A stretch of DNA of 64,000 bases from Diaminobutyricibacter sp049994905 (GCF_049994905.1 NZ_CP188258.1:1984001-2048000); one strand, 5' to 3'; shown: positions 27,451 through 36,174, counted from the stretch's first letter. Translations and numbers: made by a program. Notes: generated by a model not told the origin, from the letters alone.

Positions 27451-28916
27451 CACTCGGTCTCCGCGGCGCACGAATTTCCGGCCATGACGGGCCGGTCGAC
27501 CTCATCGTCGACGACGGCATGATCATGTCTGTCACGCCGGCCGGTCGCGCGCCCATGGGCGCAGTCGAACAGTTGTCGGTGGATGGCCGCTGGATCGTTC
27601 CCGGTCTCTGGGACAACCACGTCCACTTCACCCAGTGGGCGCGAACTTCTCGCCGCATCGACGTGTCGGCTGCCGGTTCGGCCGACCAAGCGGCGCGGCT
27701 CGTGTCCGCTGCCGCCGCCTCCCGACCCGGCGACGACGTTCTGGTCGGTTTCGGCTACCGGTCGGAGGGCTGGCCCGACGAGCCGTCGAAGGAGCTCCTC
27801 GATGACGCGGCCGGCTCCCGGCCTGTGATGCTGATCGCCGGCGACCTGCATGCGTGCTGGCTGAACTCTGCCGCCGCACTCCGCTTCGCGGCCGGGTCGC
27901 GCGAGGCGGTTCTTCGCGAGGACGACGCGTTCGCCGTGGTCGCAGCGCTCGAATCCATCGACGACTCGGACACCGACGCGGACGCCTGGGCCGACGAGGC
28001 CGCGAAGCGTGCGGCCGAGCGCGGCATCGTCGGCATCGTCGATCTCGAGATGGCGTGGAACCGCGACGTCTGGCTGCGACGGATCCGCGCCGGTCAGGAC
28101 GCCCTGCGTGTCGAGTTCGGCATCTACGCCGCCGACCTCGGTCGCGCGATCGACCTCGGGTTGCGCACCGGCGAGGTCGTCGACGGCAGCTCCGGCCTCC
28201 TGACGGTGGGACCGTTCAAGATCATCACCGACGGCTCACTCAACACGCGCACGGCGTACTGCTTCGACCCCTATCCCGGCTCCGGTGGCAGCGCGCACCC
28301 GTACGGCATCCTGACAGTTCCCACCGACGAACTCGTCGCCCTGATGGCCCTCGCGGACGACGCCGGGATCGTGCCCGCCGTGCACGCCATCGGCGACCAC
28401 GCCAACCACCTCGCTCTCGACGCGTTCGAGGAGGTCGGCTGCGCCGGGCGCATCGAACATGCACAATTGCTGGCGGCCGATGACCTGGCCCGGTTCGCCC
28501 GCCTGGGCGTCACGGCGAGCGTGCAGCCCGAGCACGCGATGGACGACCGGGACGTCGCCGACCGGCTGTGGGCGGGACGAACAGGTCGCGCGTTCCCGTT
28601 CGGGGCACTGCACAACGCCGGGGTGAAGCTCGCACTCGGATCGGATGCCCCGGTGGCGCCACTCGACCCGTGGGCGTCGATCGCGTCGGCCGTCGCGCGC
28701 ACCAGGGGAGACCGGGAACCGTGGCACCCGGAGAACGCGGTGTCACGCGAGGTCGCGATCAGCGCATCCGTTCGAACGAGCGTCGCCGTCGGCGCGGTCG
28801 CCGACCTGGCGATCGTGGAACGCGATCCGCTCGCGTGCACCCTCGCCGAACTGCGACGGATGCCCGTGGCCGCGACCCTGCTCGGCGGCCGCTTCACCCA
28901 CCGCGCCCTCGACTGA
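27447..28916 (+). CDS. amidohydrolase, YtcJ-like
   Basis: A 489-residue metal-dependent hydrolase. The first metal site DNHVHF is in WIVPGLWDNHVHFTQWART. A conserved Lys segment is FKIITDGSLNTRTAY. Later come PAVHAIGDHANHLALDAF (His ligands), RIEHAQLL and the Asp ligand in ALGSDAPVAPLDPW. This set matches the Amidohydro_3/YtcJ group, which cleaves N-acyl or imidic substrates of unknown identity. It is the last gene of the rpiB operon and is convergent with dps. Confidence 0.9.
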   Translation: MTLGLRGARISGHDGPVDLIVDDGMIMSVTPAGRAPMGAVEQLSVDGRWIVPGLWDNHVHFTQWARTSRRIDVSAAGSADQAARLVSAAAASRPGDDVLVGFGYRSEGWPDEPSKELLDDAAGSRPVMLIAGDLHACWLNSAAALRFAAGSREAVLREDDAFAVVAALESIDDSDTDADAWADEAAKRAAERGIVGIVDLEMAWNRDVWLRRIRAGQDALRVEFGIYAADLGRAIDLGLRTGEVVDGSSGLLTVGPFKIITDGSLNTRTAYCFDPYPGSGGSAHPYGILTVPTDELVALMALADDAGIVPAVHAIGDHANHLALDAFEEVGCAGRIEHAQLLAADDLARFARLGVTASVQPEHAMDDRDVADRLWAGRTGRAFPFGALHNAGVKLALGSDAPVAPLDPWASIASAVARTRGDREPWHPENAVSREVAISASVRTSVAVGAVADLAIVERDPLACTLAELRRMPVAATLLGGRFTHRALD

Positions 28917-28960
28917 CGCGCTGCCGGACTACCGCGTACTAGCCGGCCGAACGACCGGTG

Positions 28961-29446
28961 CTACTCGCTGATGTGCGCGAAGAGGAACCAGCGGTCCTTG
29001 TCGAGGCCGCGTGCGATCTCGATGGCGACATCCTGGCTGGTCTGGTCGAGCTCGTCGAGCTCAGCAACCGCAGTGTTCACCGACGCGAGCGCAGCGTCGA
29101 GCTGCGCGATCATCTCGGTGATCGTGTCGTTCGACTGGCGGAAGCCTGGGGTGAGCTCCTTCGTCGACGTCGTGGCGGCGACGGTGGACAGGCGTGCATC
29201 CACTGGAAGTCCCAGGGCGACGATGCGCTCGGCGGCCGTGTCGGCCCACCCCTGCGCGTGGGCGACGATCGTGTCGAGCAACTCGTGCACGCCGACGAAG
29301 TTCGCACCGCGGACATGCCAGTGCGCCTGCTTGCCATTGACGACGATCGCGGTCAGGTCGACCACCACGGGGCTCAGGAACTGCGCGACCCCGGCAGCGA
29401 CGTCCGGGTTGGAAACACTCTGCGGAACGGTGACGGTCTCAGTCAT
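28961..29446 (-). CDS. dps: DNA protection during starvation protein (Dps ferritin)
   Basis: A 161-residue ferritin-like protein. The ferroxidase-site segment KQAHWHVRGANFVGVHELLDTIVAHAQGWADTAAERI supplies the His, Asp and Glu ligands shared between subunits. It forms dodecamers that oxidise Fe(II) with H2O2 and shield DNA. The ATG at 29446 follows AAAGGA. It is transcribed alone, away from the divergent kinase gene. The C-terminus DRWFLFAHISE is typical of actinobacterial Dps. Confidence 0.95.
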   Translation of the reverse strand: MTETVTVPQSVSNPDVAAGVAQFLSPVVVDLTAIVVNGKQAHWHVRGANFVGVHELLDTIVAHAQGWADTAAERIVALGLPVDARLSTVAATTSTKELTPGFRQSNDTITEMIAQLDAALASVNTAVAELDELDQTSQDVAIEIARGLDKDRWFLFAHISE

Positions 29447-29614
29447 GGGGTGTCCTTTCGCTTCGATCCACCACAACGCTACGCGGCGGGGAACATTCCG
29501 CAACCAAGCAGAGGCTGCACTAAGTCGCCCGTCCGCAGAGCGTGGGTTAACCCCCGGACCGATTCGGAGGCGAGCCCGGTTCGCACGGGCTCCCGATGTC
29601 GCGAGGCTGGACCC

Positions 29615-31024
29615 ATGACCATCGAATCGCTCTCCACAGACCAGCCGTCTGACACTCTGGATGCTGTGAGCAGCACCCGACCGCAGCAACCGGCCCGCCT
29701 CGGTTACGGCGCGCTCTGGCGCGGAGTTCCCCGCGAGCTCGGGTTCCTCGTGCTGACCATGCCGATCGCCTACGTCGGGTTCAGCATCCTGAACGGCGTG
29801 CTGTGGGCCGGCGTCGCTACGCTCATCATCTACATCGGCGTGTTCCTCGTCTCCGGTTCCCTCTACATCGCGCGCGGCTTCGGCACGCTCGAACTCGTGC
29901 GCCTGCGGTGGGCCGGGCAACCGCAGATCGCCCGGCCCGACTGGAACCCGGGCGGCAAGCCGATCACCTTCTGGCGCGGCGTTTTCGGCCCATACGCGAA
30001 TGGGCACTACTGGCTGTACCTGCTCCACGCCATGGTCATCAACCCGGTCATCAGCATGATCAGCTGGGTGTTCACGATCGTGTGGGTGTCGGCCGGGCTC
30101 GGGGGAGTCACCTACTGGTTCTGGGACCGCTTCATCCCGCAGGGCAACAGCGAGATCTACCTTTCCAAAGTCATCTACGAATTCATGGTCCCGGGCTCCA
30201 CGGCGCCGTTCGACCCGATCGTCGGCGACAACATCATGGAGTTCGCGCTCGGCGCGATCCTTCTCGTCACGCTGCCGTTCATCACCCATGCGATGACGCT
30301 GATGCACCAGGTCGTCGCCCGGGGCGTGCTCGGCCAGTGGCGGTCGGAGGCGCTCCAGCGGGAGGTCGCAGACCTCTCTGCGTCACGGGGAGCCGCGGTC
30401 GTCGCAGAGGACCAGTCGTTGCGCCGGCTGGAACGCGACCTGCATGATGGGCCGCAGCAACGCCTCATCCGCCTGCAGATGGACCTGGCCGCCGCCGAAC
30501 GCAAACTCGACAGCGACCCCGATGGCGCCCGAACGATCCTCGCCGAAGCCGGCCAGCAGGCGAAGGACACCCTCGAGGAGCTGCGGGCTTTGTCACGCGG
30601 CTTCGCGCCGCCGATCCTGCAGGACCGCGGGCTCGTCGCCGCCCTCGACTCCCTGGTCGCCCGGAGCGCCGTCACGGTCACCTTCGACAACGGGCTCGCC
30701 CCCGACCTGCGGCTGCCGCCGGAGATCGAACGCAGCGCCTACTTCATCGCCGCCGAGCTGCTGACGAACGTGTCCCGGCATTCGGGCGCGGCATCCGCCC
30801 GCCTGCAGGTGGCTGTTGCCGGCGAGCCGGACGGAAGCCGGCGACTCGAGGTGTGGGTCACCGACGACGGTAACGGGGGAGCGAAGCTCACGGCAGATCA
30901 TGGACTCAGCGGACTCGACGAGCGTGCCAGAGGGCTGCGCGGTGACCTCGTGGTCGACAGTCCGGTGGGCGGTCCCACGCGTATCGGCGCGCGGATCCCG
31001 GTGACGGAAGACCCCGCGAACTGA
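29615..31024 (+). CDS. sensor histidine kinase with putative sensor domain
   Basis: A 469-residue kinase starting MTIESLSTDQPSD. An N-terminal sensor domain of four or five helices (RELGFLVLTMPIAYVGFSIL, YWLYLLHAMVINPVISMISW, ILLVTLPFITHAMTLMHQVV) is of the Pfam Sensor type. A HisKA_3 segment follows, LRRLERDLHDGPQQRLIRLQMDLAAAERKL, with the phospho-His in HDGPQQRL. The HATPase domain has AAELLTNVSRHSGA and LSGLDERARGLRG. It is followed after 16 bases by its response regulator, one operon. Confidence 0.93.
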   Translation: MTIESLSTDQPSDTLDAVSSTRPQQPARLGYGALWRGVPRELGFLVLTMPIAYVGFSILNGVLWAGVATLIIYIGVFLVSGSLYIARGFGTLELVRLRWAGQPQIARPDWNPGGKPITFWRGVFGPYANGHYWLYLLHAMVINPVISMISWVFTIVWVSAGLGGVTYWFWDRFIPQGNSEIYLSKVIYEFMVPGSTAPFDPIVGDNIMEFALGAILLVTLPFITHAMTLMHQVVARGVLGQWRSEALQREVADLSASRGAAVVAEDQSLRRLERDLHDGPQQRLIRLQMDLAAAERKLDSDPDGARTILAEAGQQAKDTLEELRALSRGFAPPILQDRGLVAALDSLVARSAVTVTFDNGLAPDLRLPPEIERSAYFIAAELLTNVSRHSGAASARLQVAVAGEPDGSRRLEVWVTDDGNGGAKLTADHGLSGLDERARGLRGDLVVDSPVGGPTRIGARIPVTEDPAN

Positions 31025-31040
31025 GCCATATGCTGGGGGG

Positions 31041-31700
31041 ATGCCAGCGCATCCCCCGGCACTGCGTGTCGTCGTCGCCGATGATTCCGTGCTGCTGCGT
31101 GAGGGACTCGTGCGGCTCTTCGACGAGGCAGGCTTCGAGACGGTCGGAGCCTTCGGCGATGCGGATGCCCTGCTCGCCTCGGTCGCGCGCCTCGCGCCGG
31201 ACGTCGCGGTGCTCGACGTGCGCATGCCGCCCACGTTCCGGGATGAGGGCGTGCGCGCCGCGATCCGGCTGCGGTCCGAGCATCCCGCCATCGGTGTGCT
31301 CCTCCTCAGCCAGTACGTCGAAGGAACGTATGCGCAGGAGCTGCTTTCCGCCGGCGACGGAGGGATGGGCTACCTGCTGAAAGACCGCATCGCTTCGCTC
31401 GATGAGCTGCAGGATGCGATCACCCGTGTCGCCGACGGTGGAACGGTGCTCGATCCGCAGGTCGTTCGCGAACTGCTCGTGCGGCGCACCGACCCCCTGG
31501 TATCGCTCACGCCGCGCGAGACCGAGGTGCTCCAGCTGATGGCGGAAGGGCGCACCAACGCCGGGATCGCATCCCGGCTGGTCATCGGGGTCGGCGCGGT
31601 CGAGAAGAACGTGACGGCGATCTTCCAGAAACTCGGTCTTGAAGACTCCGGGAACGACCACCGTCGGGTGCTCGCAGTGCTTGCGTTCCTGCAGCGATGA
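31041..31700 (+). CDS. response regulator, LuxR/NarL family
   Basis: A 219-residue regulator. The receiver has VVADDSVLLREGLVRLF, phospho-acceptor Asp in VAVLDVRMPPTFRDEG (about residue 58) and the Lys in MGYLLKDRIASLDEL. The HTH LTPRETEVLQLMAEGRTNAGIASRLVIGVGAVEKNVTAIFQKLG is C-terminal. The DVRMPP plus DEG variant is typical of the actinobacterial kinase/regulator pair. The ATG at 31041 follows a G-rich ribosome site directly. Its targets are unknown. Confidence 0.94.
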   Translation: MPAHPPALRVVVADDSVLLREGLVRLFDEAGFETVGAFGDADALLASVARLAPDVAVLDVRMPPTFRDEGVRAAIRLRSEHPAIGVLLLSQYVEGTYAQELLSAGDGGMGYLLKDRIASLDELQDAITRVADGGTVLDPQVVRELLVRRTDPLVSLTPRETEVLQLMAEGRTNAGIASRLVIGVGAVEKNVTAIFQKLGLEDSGNDHRRVLAVLAFLQR

Positions 31701-31787
31701 GGCTGTCACCCGACGTGGGGTGAGACTAGTTGTAGTCCTCCCTTTTTGGCGCTACTGGCCCGGCGCTGGTCTCGTTACGCTCCACCT

Positions 31788-32141
31788 ATGGGTCTCTTCT
31801 CCAGGCGTGCGCCGATGCCGACGACCGGCGATCCTGAAGACGACGAGCTGTTCGCGCTGATCGCCAAGAAGAGCGACATCACCGCGCCGCGGCACTGGGT
31901 GCACTACCTCTACTTCGCCGACGAGCGCGGTGCGCGTGCAGCGTGCGCCGCGGCGGTCGACCACGGATGGCTGCTCCAGCGCGTCGGGGCCGCCGCCGCC
32001 GGCGAAGAATGGATCGTGATCGCCGAACGCCGCGACGCCGTCGTCACGCCTGAGGCCATCCGCGACGCTCGCGCGTTCTTCGCCGGCCTTGCCGCGTCGA
32101 TCCACGGCGGCGAGTACGACGGCTGGGAAGCCAGCCTCTGA
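31788..32141 (+). CDS. RraB-like regulator of RNase E
   Basis: A 117-residue acidic protein (MGLFSRRAPMPTTGDPEDDELF). The region DITAPRHWVHYLYFADERGARAACAAAVDHGWLLQRVG fits the RraB/DUF695-like ferredoxin fold. RraB in enterobacteria binds RNase E and changes which transcripts it cuts. The window also encodes an RNase E/G protein at its right end, so a working pair is plausible, though untested in actinobacteria. The gene stands alone and is convergent with a DUF5995-like gene. Confidence 0.75.
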   Translation: MGLFSRRAPMPTTGDPEDDELFALIAKKSDITAPRHWVHYLYFADERGARAACAAAVDHGWLLQRVGAAAAGEEWIVIAERRDAVVTPEAIRDARAFFAGLAASIHGGEYDGWEASL

Positions 32142-32153
32142 TCGGTCGCGGCC

Positions 32154-32855
32154 TTACAGCGGCGGCAGGGGGAAGTGTGTCAGCAGTTGGCGGCTGACGA
32201 GGCCGACCGTGTTCGCCAGGGTCTGCTCCGTTATCTGGGGAACCAGCGGGACGTCGCGCACCGCCCAGAGGGTCAGCGCCGATGCCCAGGCGGCATCCCG
32301 CGCCCTGTCCATCGAGAAGTTCGTCAGGATGTTCGCCAGCGGCGCCACCGGAGCGCCGTATTGCACGACCGTCTTGTCGAGGAACTCCTGTCGTATCGGC
32401 TGCACGAGTTCGGCGAGCACACCGTTGATGCGGTCGAAGTCGGCGTGGATCGATCCGGACTCCGGATCGCGGTTGCGCTGCTTGCAGGTGTCGACGACTG
32501 CGACGGCCAGGTCGTGGTTGATGTGGGCGTTCATCCCGGCCAGTGCGAACTGCAGTGGAAAGAGGTTCACCGACCGCGCCTCGACCAGCGGTGCCCATGC
32601 CCCGGCAACCGGCTTGCCCGCCGTGATCGCTTGCGGAACGTCAAGGAAGATGCCCGCGAAGACGACATCGAGCGCTGCCGTGAAAGCGGGGTCCTGGAAG
32701 GTGCCGTCCATGACCCGCTGGGCGACGAGCACGGTCACCTGACGGTAGACGTCGAGGAAGACCGCAATCCCGTCGGATGCTGCAAGCGGCGCGCGCACCG
32801 CATCCATGGTGCTGATCACGGCGTCGATCGCCGCCGATGTCGGCGGCGTCGTCAC
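32154..32855 (-). CDS. DUF5995-like protein
   Basis: A helical protein of about 233 residues. It has IAVFLDVYRQVTVLVAQRVMDGTF, FPLQFALAGMNAHINHDLAVAVVDTCK and a C-terminal TLWAVRDVPLVPQITEQ. The HINHDLA segment is the hallmark of the DUF5995 family, abundant in actinobacteria and of unknown function. The GTG at 32855 with a G-rich site is preferred; an ATG at 32897 would add 14 residues of poor family fit. It has no signal peptide, so it is probably cytosolic. Confidence 0.8.
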   Translation of the reverse strand: MTTPPTSAAIDAVISTMDAVRAPLAASDGIAVFLDVYRQVTVLVAQRVMDGTFQDPAFTAALDVVFAGIFLDVPQAITAGKPVAGAWAPLVEARSVNLFPLQFALAGMNAHINHDLAVAVVDTCKQRNRDPESGSIHADFDRINGVLAELVQPIRQEFLDKTVVQYGAPVAPLANILTNFSMDRARDAAWASALTLWAVRDVPLVPQITEQTLANTVGLVSRQLLTHFPLPPL

Positions 32856-32980
32856 GCCTGCCCCCCGGGCTTCACGCACATGAGTGCATGCTGCCACGGA
32901 TCCCCGGCCCGCATAAGGCCCGCACGGTCATCGAATCGTCATGCTGGACGGGGCACGGAAGCTGACGCTACGGTTTCCCT

Positions 32981-33289
32981 GTGTCCACCGAACCTGCGAA
33001 GCCCGAAAGCGCTCACCTCGTCGACCTCGTCGTCACGGTGCTGCTGATCCTCGGCTCGATCGGTCTTGCGATCGCGCTCTTCTTCGGTGTCTTCCTCTGG
33101 GACACGACCGGGTCGCATGCCTTCGGGTTCTTCCTGGGGGTCTTCGTACCGCCGGTGCTCACTGTGATCGGCGTGATCGGCGGGATCGTCGCGCTCCGTC
33201 GCCGGCGACTCGCGTTCATCTATCCGCTGGCCGGGATCGTGCTCAGCCTGATCGCCTGGTGGATTGCGGCTGCTCTCGCCACCTCGTAG
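32981..33289 (+). CDS. small membrane protein
   Basis: A 102-residue protein from a GTG start (MSTEPAKPESAHLVDLVV). There are three hydrophobic segments: LVVTVLLILGSIGLAIALFF, GFFLGVFVPPVLTVIGVIGGIVAL and YPLAGIVLSLIAWWIAAAL. RRRR after the second suggests the cytoplasmic side. Codon use matches the core genome. Function unknown. It marks the last core gene before the more A/T-rich segment. Confidence 0.75.
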   Translation: MSTEPAKPESAHLVDLVVTVLLILGSIGLAIALFFGVFLWDTTGSHAFGFFLGVFVPPVLTVIGVIGGIVALRRRRLAFIYPLAGIVLSLIAWWIAAALATS

Positions 33290-33380
33290 GCGAGCCAACT
33301 ACTGACTTGCGCGTCGCCCGGCACTGAGTTCTCTTCCCCGTCCCGTGGGCAGACCGCAGTCACAGACAAAACTCGCCAAC

Positions 33381-33602
33381 ATGGCACGAGAGCGGACGAG
33401 TCCCACCAAGCAAGGCATCTTGATTACCAGCGCGCTCTTGGCAGCCGTCATTCTCGCGGTATTCCCAATCGCTGGTCCGCTCGTCGGCTTGACTGACTCG
33501 CAGATCGTTTGGGTCGCCCCGGTCGCCGCGCTCACGGCTGCTTGTGGCAACGCCGTGACTCACCTATGGCAACTGCGCAATTCACCCAAGGATTTTCGCT
33601 AG
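33381..33602 (+). CDS. small membrane protein of atypical composition
   Basis: A 73-residue protein (MARERTSPTKQGILITSALL) with two hydrophobic segments, ILITSALLAAVILAVFPIAG and WVAPVAALTAACGNAVTHLW. The codons are clearly less GC-biased than those of the flanking core genes. There is no obvious ribosome site; a GTG at 33345 would extend it. It ends ten bases before the tRNA-Gly fragment repeat. It may be cargo of an older insertion beside the island, and its function is unknown. Confidence 0.5.
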   Translation: MARERTSPTKQGILITSALLAAVILAVFPIAGPLVGLTDSQIVWVAPVAALTAACGNAVTHLWQLRNSPKDFR

Positions 33603-33611
33603 AGCATCTTT

Positions 33612-33657
33612 TGGAGAGGATGACGGGAATCGAACCCGCGTAATCAGGTTGGAAGAC
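33612..33657 (-). repeat. att-like partial copy of tRNA-Gly
   Basis: Same 46 bases as 36612-36657 except at 33617 (a for g) and 33649 (g for t). It contains the acceptor 3' strand, the T arm and the anticodon TCC, then diverges, so no tRNA can form here. It is the probable distal attachment scar. Confidence 0.8.
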
Positions 33658-33835
33658 GCTCCAGACCCAGCAACCGACGCACACCAGATCGCTTCGTAGC
33701 CCACCGGCATGAGCCGTCTTGCTCAGTGCTTTCCTGATTAGGCAACAGTTCAAGCCTCGTGACTCGGTTGGCGGTGGAGTGACCCGGAGTAACGCGAATG
33801 AGCACAGTCAAGGGCTTTTCCACTCGATTCGTAGG

Positions 33836-34243
33836 CTAAAGCCAGAGCGACCATACGCCAGCGATCGTGGAGACAAACAGACCGACGCCCGCCCAAATCA
33901 AGTTGTCGCGAGTGGAGTCGAGGGTCAGCCCCACGATGCGCTTGGACTCGTAAGCCGAGAGATAGACGAGGTTGTCGTAGGACGGCCGAATCAATCCCCG
34001 CTGGTCATACAACGTGTTGTACTTCTCTTGGATGGCGCCACTGTGCTCAACATCGCGTTCCTGCTCAGCCGTTCGCGCAGCCATGTCAGCCCGCTCATCT
34101 TCGGATAGCGCCTTCGAGTCGGAGATTCGCTGTTCCTCTGTCGACACCTGCTTCCTGACGCTCACGAATGCACCCAACAAATTTCCCGCCGTGAGGAGGA
34201 AGCCGACGACGATCAGTCCTGCCACAACCCAACGCCAGTCCAT
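33836..34243 (-). CDS. island membrane protein with central helix
   Basis: A 135-residue protein starting MDWRWVVAGLIVVGFLLTAG. An N-terminal membrane helix is followed by about 75 charged residues (SVRKQVSTEEQRISDSKALSEDERADMAARTAEQE) that look coiled-coil, and a C-terminal helix (DNLIWAGVGLFVSTIAGVWSLWL). Thus two membrane spans would hold a helical domain. A GTG eight codons upstream is an alternative start. Its composition differs from core genes. I recognise no family; it is carried inside the tRNA-Gly island. Confidence 0.6.
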   Translation of the reverse strand: MDWRWVVAGLIVVGFLLTAGNLLGAFVSVRKQVSTEEQRISDSKALSEDERADMAARTAEQERDVEHSGAIQEKYNTLYDQRGLIRPSYDNLVYLSAYESKRIVGLTLDSTRDNLIWAGVGLFVSTIAGVWSLWL

Positions 34244-34500
34244 GTGCCGACGGTACCGGAATGGCACGGACCGACAGTGATGCCGCGCTCAGAAGGAACG
34301 GCAGGAGAAGACCGCGCGAGGCCGCCACCGGCTGAGGTGGGGCTTCTGGTCTGAAGGTCAGTCGACCGCCGCACTCATCACCAATGCGAAGGACGCATAG
34401 GCACAGGTCGGCGGCTGACTGTCGCGATGTTCGTGCGCAACGTTAGAGTTCGGCTATGGTCCAAAGCGCTCCGCCATACCCTGACGCGCCAACGACACAA

Positions 34501-35022
34501 CTAACCCCCGTTGACTCCCTCCATGCGCCATCCATCCCATGCGGTCGGGTTGATGATCGCAAGGGGTTCCTCGTCCGTCTTGCCATCCGCGTAGTGGATC
34601 GTGGCGCGTGCGAAGGCGGAGGCAGAATCGTTCTGCTGCACGTCGACGGTCACGATTCCGCTTCGTGCGTCCGCTGCGTAACGGAACGCCCGCGGTGTCA
34701 CGGTCGGGTCACCCGTCCAGTCGGGAGCGGGGATGGCCTTCTTCATCTCGCTCGGACTCTCGTCGGAAAGTGCTTGAAGGTAGCATCGGATCGCTCCTGC
34801 CTGCGCAGGGTTGGCTCCGGTGACGATCGCGGGATACCAGCACGACACCGGGCAGCTGTCGTCCGTGTCGCCGCTGAGGTTGCAGATCGGTGCCCAGATA
34901 CCGTCGCCTGTCCAAACGTTGACCCAGACCAGAACAAAAATCGCGAGCCATACCTGAACGGATCGGCGCTGCCACAGCCTCTTTTGGGTATGCGGAAATG
35001 CGTCGTCGTTCGTCTGGGTCAC
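34501..35022 (-). CDS. island protein with one membrane helix and outer domain
   Basis: A 173-residue protein. One helix (VQVWLAIFVLVWVNVWTGDG) at about residues 23-42 is followed by an outer domain with four Cys (CNLSGDTDDSCPVSCWYPA and IRCYLQALS) that could form disulfides. The C-terminal part (ARATIHYADGKTDEEPLAIINPTAWDGWRMEGVNGG) is β-rich. The context GVNGG ends without a clear terminator. No known family is recognised. It lies in the tRNA-Gly island, codirectional with its neighbours. Confidence 0.6.
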   Translation of the reverse strand: MTQTNDDAFPHTQKRLWQRRSVQVWLAIFVLVWVNVWTGDGIWAPICNLSGDTDDSCPVSCWYPAIVTGANPAQAGAIRCYLQALSDESPSEMKKAIPAPDWTGDPTVTPRAFRYAADARSGIVTVDVQQNDSASAFARATIHYADGKTDEEPLAIINPTAWDGWRMEGVNGG

Positions 35023-35102
35023 TCTTCTGGTCGCCTGTTCTGTCGTTGGAGATGTTTGGACCGCAGAGGAACGCGCGACAATGCACCCAAGGCCAGCGTC
35101 GG

Positions 35103-35498
35103 CTAACCCTGGCCTTGGGTGCTCGCGATAAGCGCCATTACGAAGAAGACAGCCGGGATCAGAAAGACCACGATCCCCATTCCGATCGCGACGCCAGCCA
35201 GCGCTCTGCGCCGGGTCTTCAGTCCTAACGCGACAATCCCGGCGGTGACGCTAAGGAGTGGCAGAACGACCAGCCCATATTGGAACGGGTCGAAAACGCC
35301 CTCGGTCGCAATGGAGAGAAACGTCACGAACCCACTGACAACTGCCAACGCCGCCAGCGCAAGCGCCGAAACGGCAAGCCAGTTGGCAACCACCTCACGC
35401 TCCACGCGGCTTCGCGTTTGCAGGACTGGGAGGGAACTCGGAACCGTTTGCTCATCGTTCTTCACGGAGGTCAATCGTATTCGCGACTGGCGCTTCAC
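35103..35498 (-). CDS. island three-helix membrane protein
   Basis: A 131-residue protein from a probable GTG start. About 40 polar residues precede three hydrophobic segments: WLAVSALALAALAVVSGFVTFL, YGLVVLPLLSVTAGIVALGL and AGVAIGMGIVVFLIPAVFFVMALIA. RRRR between the second and third suggests a cytosolic loop. The layout (polar head then DUF4190-like helices) is common in actinobacterial small membrane proteins. No function is assignable. It lies 80 bases upstream of the one-helix island protein on the same strand. Confidence 0.55.
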   Translation of the reverse strand: MKRQSRIRLTSVKNDEQTVPSSLPVLQTRSRVEREVVANWLAVSALALAALAVVSGFVTFLSIATEGVFDPFQYGLVVLPLLSVTAGIVALGLKTRRRALAGVAIGMGIVVFLIPAVFFVMALIASTQGQG

Positions 35499-35813
35499 TA
35501 AGGCCGCATCAAGGCCCCCAATCGAGGCGCAGATATACAGTCAATGCGCCCGGTTTTCGGTTGTCCGCTCGTCCACTTGAGGTGTGTCGGGCGGCCGGGC
35601 GGGTCCAAAATCCAGCAGGCGGGGCGTGCGCACGCACGACGTCAGCCGAACGCAAGACCGGGCGCTCGGCGAACCCAGGGAGCTGAGTCGGCGAGAGATT
35701 CCGGAATCGATTCCGAAGAGATGAGCTTTCGATCCAGCGAGTGAGAGAACGAGTCTTCGGTCTGTCGATCGTTCGACCTCGCGCGTGTACGTGAGTCGCC
35801 TTGTTGGATTAGA

Positions 35814-35871
35814 TCTTCTCTCGGCTTCTCTCTTCTCTCTCCTCGCTTTCTCTCTTAACTTCTCTCTTAAT
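35814..35871 (-). other. purine/pyrimidine-asymmetric tract
   Basis: Almost every base is a pyrimidine on the plus strand. On the minus strand this reads as repeated (t)taagagagaa(g) and agagaag units. It lies in a gene-poor stretch of the island (35499-36174), which otherwise holds only the integrase-like fragment. It could form unusual DNA structure; a translated reading gives an Arg/Glu/Lys-rich protein that I consider unlikely to be real. Confidence 0.5.
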
Positions 35872-35946
35872 ATGAACGCAGTGAGTTGGCGCCTCTCTGC
35901 CCACGTAGCGCCTAGCTCTCTGCTCACCTAATGGGAAGCACTCTGT

Positions 35947-36144
35947 CTACTCAGTGGGTGGCTCGCCCGATCGGATCGCTGCCAGATGAGCAGGAGCAGC
36001 GCGAAGGCTTGGTCGGTCCCGGTTTGACCGGCCGGCGAACTCGCGGAAGGTCCGCTTCCCGGGATGCCGTGCGCTCTGCTCCTCGATCAGCCAATCGTTC
36101 CCGTCGGCCTTCGTGGCGAACGTGTGCGTGATCGTGTGCGCTAG
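35947..36144 (-). pseudogene. possible N-terminal fragment of a tyrosine integrase
   Basis: A minus-strand frame ending at a TAG (35947-35949) reads THTFATKADGNDWLIEEQ and, further on, GKRTFREFAG. The pattern TFxTKxDAxxWLxxEQ...TFxEFA is what I know from N-terminal SAM-like regions of actinobacterial phage integrases. No start codon or catalytic domain follows, and the reading becomes unconvincing after EFAG. It is called a remnant by pattern only; a profile search is needed. It fits the neighbouring tRNA-Gly direct repeat. Confidence 0.4.
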
Positions 36145-36174
36145 GTTTTGAGACGATATCGGGAGGAAGTCGGA

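Noticed and set aside
31700..31788. Possible terminator TCACCC/GGGTGA after the second response regulator
   Set aside because: Only six base pairs with a six-base loop and no T-run next to it; not enough for a feature.
34456..35106. A 216-codon plus-strand reading in the island
   Set aside because: It is antisense to the one-helix island protein, Cys/Arg-rich and without domain features.
35541..35927. A 128-codon minus-strand reading with an Arg/Lys/Glu-rich start
   Set aside because: Its character comes from the purine tract; there is no ribosome site, and the C-terminal half is Arg/Pro/Thr-rich nonsense-like sequence.
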